DNA of 9,327 bases from an uncultured Roseburia sp. (GTDB lineage: Bacteria; Bacillota; Clostridia; Lachnospirales; Lachnospiraceae), in contig CAMTDY010000110.1 in the NCBI GenBank assembly GCA_947070915.1, positions 1-9,327 of the forward strand, in the 5' to 3' direction. A model generated the notes under the pieces. That model was not told the origin of the DNA and searched no databases. It saw only the letters and a list, made by a program, of their open reading frames with translations. Made by a program: the position numbers and the translations under genes. Positions 6,034-9,327 of this stretch are shown piece after piece; within the stretch, counting starts at the first letter, position 1, and every line of letters begins with the position of its first letter.

Positions 6034-7725
6034 TCAGCTGAGTGCTGCTACCAGCTTCTTCACTGCCTGGAGTGCCTCATCTGGAAGTTTGTCATATCCG
6101 TCTTTTGCTGTTGCGAAGTTCTCTACTGCACTTACACGATGCTCCATAGCGCTCTTCAGGGCAGCTTTGTAGTCATTGTCATTCAGATCCGGAACAAATC
6201 CTTCCCAATCCATGATCTCGATGTCTTCAAATGGTCCCCACTGTTTGAACTGGGCTTTTCCTTCTACGATGGACTCAAGGATTCCAAGAGTGTCTTTTGG
6301 CTGTACTTTTTTGCCCATGAAATCGCCGGTGTTTACAATGTAACAGTCTACGTTCTTTTCCTCCACCAGCTTTTTGAACTTCTCATAGTCGTTTACCAGC
6401 GGATAGGTTCTGAACGGGTTAGCATATGGTACAATACGAAGTGCATTCAGGTCTGTTCCCGCTGCCACACGCTCTGCAGTAGAAGTTTTTGTGGCAAGGG
6501 TTGCACCCATTACGGAAGCCAGGGCAGATCCTTTGAGTTTTACTACCGGCGGGATAGCAGGATCTTTCATGATCCAGATAATGGAGTTTACAGGCTCACC
6601 AATCTTGTCAACACGGTTTGGTGACCAGAGTTTGGACTTGATCGCACGTCCATTGCCGTTACGGATGTCTTCTGTTACGAGCTGGATCTTTCCATCCTCG
6701 TCCATTGTAGCAGAACAGTTCTGGGCAGTGAGCAGATACTTGTTGTCTGGGCATCCTGTCGGATAATCTGCTGTCTTGTCAAAATAAGTAGGCTCCAAAG
6801 CTACAGAAGAACAGGTATCGGTATTGATGATGAAAGCGTCATCATGAAGAACCGTAACACCATATTTTCCGCCATGCTTTGCATGAGTCAGTGTAGATTT
6901 ACCGGATCCTGAAAGACCGAATACGGAAGCTACATATTTTGAACCGTCAGAAAGGGTATATTCTTTCTGTCCACCGTGACAGGAAGCATAACCGTTGCGG
7001 TTTGCGATCGCCCACGCCATGGTAAGAGTTCCCTTTTTGTGCTCACCAAAATATTTCATACCAAGGATGGCTGCACAGTTCTCATTTGTATCGAAATAGC
7101 AGAGTGTCCTGTCATCGCTCAGGCAGCTGTAATCCACATCCGGGCTCGGTGTCGGCTCCCACTGGGGATCGGAGAAGATATAGATATCTGCCTCTTTACC
7201 GCCGCCTACCGGCTGTGACTCTTTATACATTTTTACATATTCATCTGACATGTACTGGAAGTTCAGCATCCAGTTGTACATCAGGTTCTCCTCCCCTTCC
7301 GGGATCAGAAGGTGTGCCTTTACCATAAACTCCGGATCCAGACCTACAAATACGGTGGCATGATAGAGCTTTTTGAAACGGGTCTTGTACATTGCGTCCA
7401 TAACTACTTTATCCAGCTTTGGAGCATCTACGCCCGGCTCTCCCTTGATACGGCGTGCTGCCGCATAACGTCCTGTTACGGCGCCATCATTAAAAAGCAG
7501 TACTTTCGCGTCTGCATCGAGACCGAACTCTTCTCCTCTGTATACAGGCATATCTGTAACGATCGTTCCCGGTGAATTTTTAGCCAGATTATATGCCTCC
7601 TTCAATGTGTTTACCTTTACTACATTGTTACCATAAAATCCAGCTTCGATGATGGCACGGGTCTTGGAAAAACCAACTTTGCCAGCACCAATTTCGTCAA
7701 GTTTGTAATTAGCCTTTGTTGCCAT
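6034..7725 (-). CDS. pckA: Phosphoenolpyruvate carboxykinase (ATP)
   Basis: PckA interconverts oxaloacetate + ATP and PEP + CO2 + ADP in the cytoplasm. In gut anaerobes it often runs toward oxaloacetate to feed the reductive branch to succinate. The product is 563 residues, slightly longer than the usual 525-540. The P-loop GLSGSGKST (270-278) and the metal/nucleotide motif HDDAF (294-298) are clear. KTSTAER (413-419) and IVNTGDF near the C-terminus match later family blocks. The P-loop differs from GLSGTGKTT of the E. coli enzyme, and the pre-P-loop segment reads ASCHGGQKE, so this is a divergent clostridial branch. The ATG is supported by AGGAGGT (7735-7741), 9 nt upstream. It is flanked by its own promoter and terminator, downstream of pyk. 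Confidence 0.93.
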   Translation of the reverse strand: MATKANYKLDEIGAGKVGFSKTRAIIEAGFYGNNVVKVNTLKEAYNLAKNSPGTIVTDMPVYRGEEFGLDADAKVLLFNDGAVTGRYAAARRIKGEPGVDAPKLDKVVMDAMYKTRFKKLYHATVFVGLDPEFMVKAHLLIPEGEENLMYNWMLNFQYMSDEYVKMYKESQPVGGGKEADIYIFSDPQWEPTPSPDVDYSCLSDDRTLCYFDTNENCAAILGMKYFGEHKKGTLTMAWAIANRNGYASCHGGQKEYTLSDGSKYVASVFGLSGSGKSTLTHAKHGGKYGVTVLHDDAFIINTDTCSSVALEPTYFDKTADYPTGCPDNKYLLTAQNCSATMDEDGKIQLVTEDIRNGNGRAIKSKLWSPNRVDKIGEPVNSIIWIMKDPAIPPVVKLKGSALASVMGATLATKTSTAERVAAGTDLNALRIVPYANPFRTYPLVNDYEKFKKLVEEKNVDCYIVNTGDFMGKKVQPKDTLGILESIVEGKAQFKQWGPFEDIEIMDWEGFVPDLNDNDYKAALKSAMEHRVSAVENFATAKDGYDKLPDEALQAVKKLVAALS

Positions 7726-7790
7726 GAGAAATTTACCTCCTAAGTAGTTTTTATTTGGTTTCGCGATGTACTCTCGCGGAATCTATAAAA

Positions 7791-7804
7791 TCAAATCGTT
7801 TCCC
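7791..7804 (-). promoter_or_regulatory. Weak cre-like site at the pckA transcription start
   Basis: The 14-mer GGGAAACGATTTGA on the minus strand contains the cre core AANCGNTT but differs from the CcpA consensus (TGWAANCGNTNWCA) at three outer positions. It would cover roughly +1 to +14 of the pckA transcript, where CcpA could block transcription. Only the partial motif match and the position support it. Confidence 0.22.
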
Positions 7805-7811
7805 AAGTATA

Positions 7812-7839
7812 ATTATAACCAAAAGAAGGCAAAAGTCAA
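7812..7839 (-). promoter_or_regulatory. pckA promoter
   Basis: Minus-strand -35 TTGACT (7834-7839) and perfect -10 TATAAT (7812-7817) with a 16-bp spacer. Transcription should start near 7805, leaving a leader of about 80 nt that contains a small CGCGA/TCGCG hairpin (around 7761-7779) before the pckA Shine-Dalgarno. Confidence 0.8.
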
Positions 7840-7863
7840 CCTAAAAGATATTTTTTCAATACG

Positions 7864-7894
7864 AGCCCTCCCGGATCAGGCTATGATCTGGGCT
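7864..7894 (-). repeat. Stem-loop across the pyk stop codon
   Basis: AGCCC/GGGCT (7890-7894 with 7864-7868) encloses a second 5-bp stem GATCA/TGATC with loop TAGCC (7874-7888). The structure overlaps the pyk TGA (7876-7878). No U tract follows directly, so if it terminates transcription it does so weakly and pyk readthrough into pckA is possible. Confidence 0.5.
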
Positions 7895-9294
7895 TTGATC
7901 ATATTGGTAGTTCCAGAAATGCCAATGGGAACTCCCGAAGTGAATACCACCACATCACCCTTGTGGACCAGTCCTCTTTGGAGACACGCTTCTGTCGCAT
8001 AGTCGAAGAGCTCAAATACCTTATTCTTTTCTTCCAACAGTATTGGTGTCACCCCCCAGGACATGTTCAGCTGCCTTGTCACCTTTTCCGACATGGCACA
8101 TCCAATGATGTCACAGTCCGGACGGTATCTGGAGATCATCCGGGCAGAACGCCCGGATTTCGTCACAGTAACGATCCCTCTGGCATTCAGATCATGGGCA
8201 GTGGTACAGGTGGCATGGCAGATGGCATCCGTAATATCCGGATTTGCTTTTCTTTCATGCTGGAAAAAACGCTTCCGATAATCTACGTCCCTTTCCGTGC
8301 GCTCAGCGATACGAACCATCGTCTTCAACGCCTCCACCGGATGGTTTCCTGCCGCCGTCTCTCCAGAGAGCATGATGGCACTGGTTCCATCATAGATGGC
8401 GTTTGCCACATCGGCAGTCTCCGCCCTGGTAGGTCTCGGGTTCTTTATCATGGAATCCAGCATCTGAGTTGCTGTGATCACCTGTTTGCCCGCCTCGTAT
8501 ACTTTTTTGATGATCATCTTCTGTATGACCGGCACCTCTTCATCCGGCACCTCCACCCCCATATCGCCTCTGGCGATCATAATACCGTCTGCCGCCTGTA
8601 TGATCTCATCGATCCGCTCCACCCCTTCCGCATTTTCGATCTTGGCAATGATATTAATGTCCTCTCCGCCATTTTCATCCAGCAGCTGCCGGATCTGCTT
8701 TACATCCTCAGCGGTTCTTGTAAAGGAAGCTGCAACAAAATCCACATCCTGCTGGATCCCAAACAGGATGTCTTCTTTATCTTTTTCGCTCATGTAGGGA
8801 AGGCGGATGTGGACATTCGGCACATTGACTCCTTTATGGTCAGAAACTACGCCTCCATTCACCACCTGACAGATAATATCCTCATCCCGGACCTCTTTCA
8901 CCACCATCTCAATCAGCCCGTCATCAATCAGAATACGGTTTCCTGGTTTTTCATCTTCATATAGTTTGGGATACGTCACAGAAACCCTGGTAGAATTTCC
9001 CAGTGTCTCGCGGCAGGTAAGGATAAACTGCTGCCCCTGCTCCAGCACCGCCTTTCCTCCCTCAAAAACCCCGGTGCGGATCTCTGGTCCTTTTGTATCC
9101 AGAAGCATCGCTACCGGCTTATCACATCTCTGCCTAAACTCCCTTACCATCTCCATCCGGCGTCTCTGTTCTTCATGGCTACCATGGGAAAAATTGAACC
9201 TCGCCACATTCATCCCCTCATGGATCAGAGCTTCAAGCACCCCTTCACGGTCTGTGGCTGGTCCCATGGTACAGATAATCTTGGTCTTTCGCAT
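7876..9294 (-). CDS. pyk: Pyruvate kinase
   Basis: Pyruvate kinase catalyses the last glycolytic step, PEP + ADP to pyruvate + ATP. From the chosen start the product is 472 residues, like E. coli PykF (470), without the extra PEP-utiliser-like C-terminal domain of Bacillus enzymes. Visible sites are the K+/nucleotide region ARFNFSHG (31-38) and DTKGPEIRT (66-74), the family signature IIAKIENAEGV (215-225) with catalytic K218 and metal ligand E220, ARGDMGVE (241-248) with D244, and TATQMLDSM (274-282). The C-terminal domain has TKSGRSAR (378-385) and SGVPIGISGTTN (453-464), placed like the effector-binding loops. An upstream in-frame ATG (9316-9318) adds eight residues, but AAGGAGG lies inside that extension, 8 nt before the ATG at 9292-9294. 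The inner start also fits the family N-terminus MRKTKIICTMGPA. Confidence 0.97.
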   Translation of the reverse strand: MRKTKIICTMGPATDREGVLEALIHEGMNVARFNFSHGSHEEQRRRMEMVREFRQRCDKPVAMLLDTKGPEIRTGVFEGGKAVLEQGQQFILTCRETLGNSTRVSVTYPKLYEDEKPGNRILIDDGLIEMVVKEVRDEDIICQVVNGGVVSDHKGVNVPNVHIRLPYMSEKDKEDILFGIQQDVDFVAASFTRTAEDVKQIRQLLDENGGEDINIIAKIENAEGVERIDEIIQAADGIMIARGDMGVEVPDEEVPVIQKMIIKKVYEAGKQVITATQMLDSMIKNPRPTRAETADVANAIYDGTSAIMLSGETAAGNHPVEALKTMVRIAERTERDVDYRKRFFQHERKANPDITDAICHATCTTAHDLNARGIVTVTKSGRSARMISRYRPDCDIIGCAMSEKVTRQLNMSWGVTPILLEEKNKVFELFDYATEACLQRGLVHKGDVVVFTSGVPIGISGTTNMIKAQIIA

Positions 9295-9302
9295 CGCATA
9301 TG

Positions 9303-9309
9303 CCTCCTT
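9303..9309 (-). promoter_or_regulatory. Shine-Dalgarno that decides the pyk start
   Basis: AAGGAGG on the minus strand, 8 nt before the ATG at 9292-9294. Its position inside the longer reading frame from 9318 argues against the upstream ATG. Only 9 bases lie beyond that ATG in this window, so any signal for it cannot be judged. Confidence 0.85.
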
Positions 9310-9327
9310 TTCATCCATTTTTTCTCA

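Noticed and set aside
7963..8964. Plus-strand 333-codon open frame
   Set aside because: Antisense to pyk, whose full conserved protein is on the other strand; the translation resembles no family.
9295..9318. Upstream ATG giving pyruvate kinase eight extra residues
   Set aside because: The AAGGAGG that drives the inner ATG lies inside this extension, and family members begin at the inner Met.

Overview
The window looks like a piece of chromosome from a low-to-mid GC Firmicute, most likely a Clostridia member of the Lachnospiraceae type. I base this on the wording of EF-Tu, EF-G and S12, the strong AGGAGG ribosome-binding sites, a secreted BIG2-CAP protein, a clostridial-style ATP-dependent PEP carboxykinase and a pyruvate kinase without the extra C-terminal domain of Bacillus. 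This is recognition by eye, not a database search. All genes lie on the minus strand, so transcription runs from high to low coordinates.

In order of transcription: pyk (7876-9294, start corrected inward from an upstream ATG) and pckA (6034-7725) form a PEP-node pair. pckA has its own promoter in the gap and a clear intrinsic terminator at 5946-5995. Next comes an AT-rich non-coding stretch, then a 97-residue orphan ORF resembling the tail of Rpn/PD-(D/E)XK nuclease-transposase proteins. A secreted BIG2-CAP protein with its own promoter follows.

The rest is the str operon: rpsL (4017-4436), rpsG (3279-3749), fusA (1057-3177) and tuf (1-850, cut by the window edge). It is driven by a perfect consensus promoter (TTGACA, 17 bp, TATAAT) that lies inside the terminator-like hairpin of the preceding gene. 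The order is the conserved one, but the spacers are long (267, 101 and 206 bp) and carry inverted repeats. tuf has a second promoter of its own. rpsG starts with GTG and fusA with TTG, each behind a strong Shine-Dalgarno sequence.

I see no mobile element with intact ends, no CRISPR array, no tRNA or rRNA, and no clear new multi-gene system. The most interesting signals are regulatory: the promoter inside a terminator, the folded rpsL-rpsG spacer, and a recurring pattern of inverted repeats laid across stop codons.
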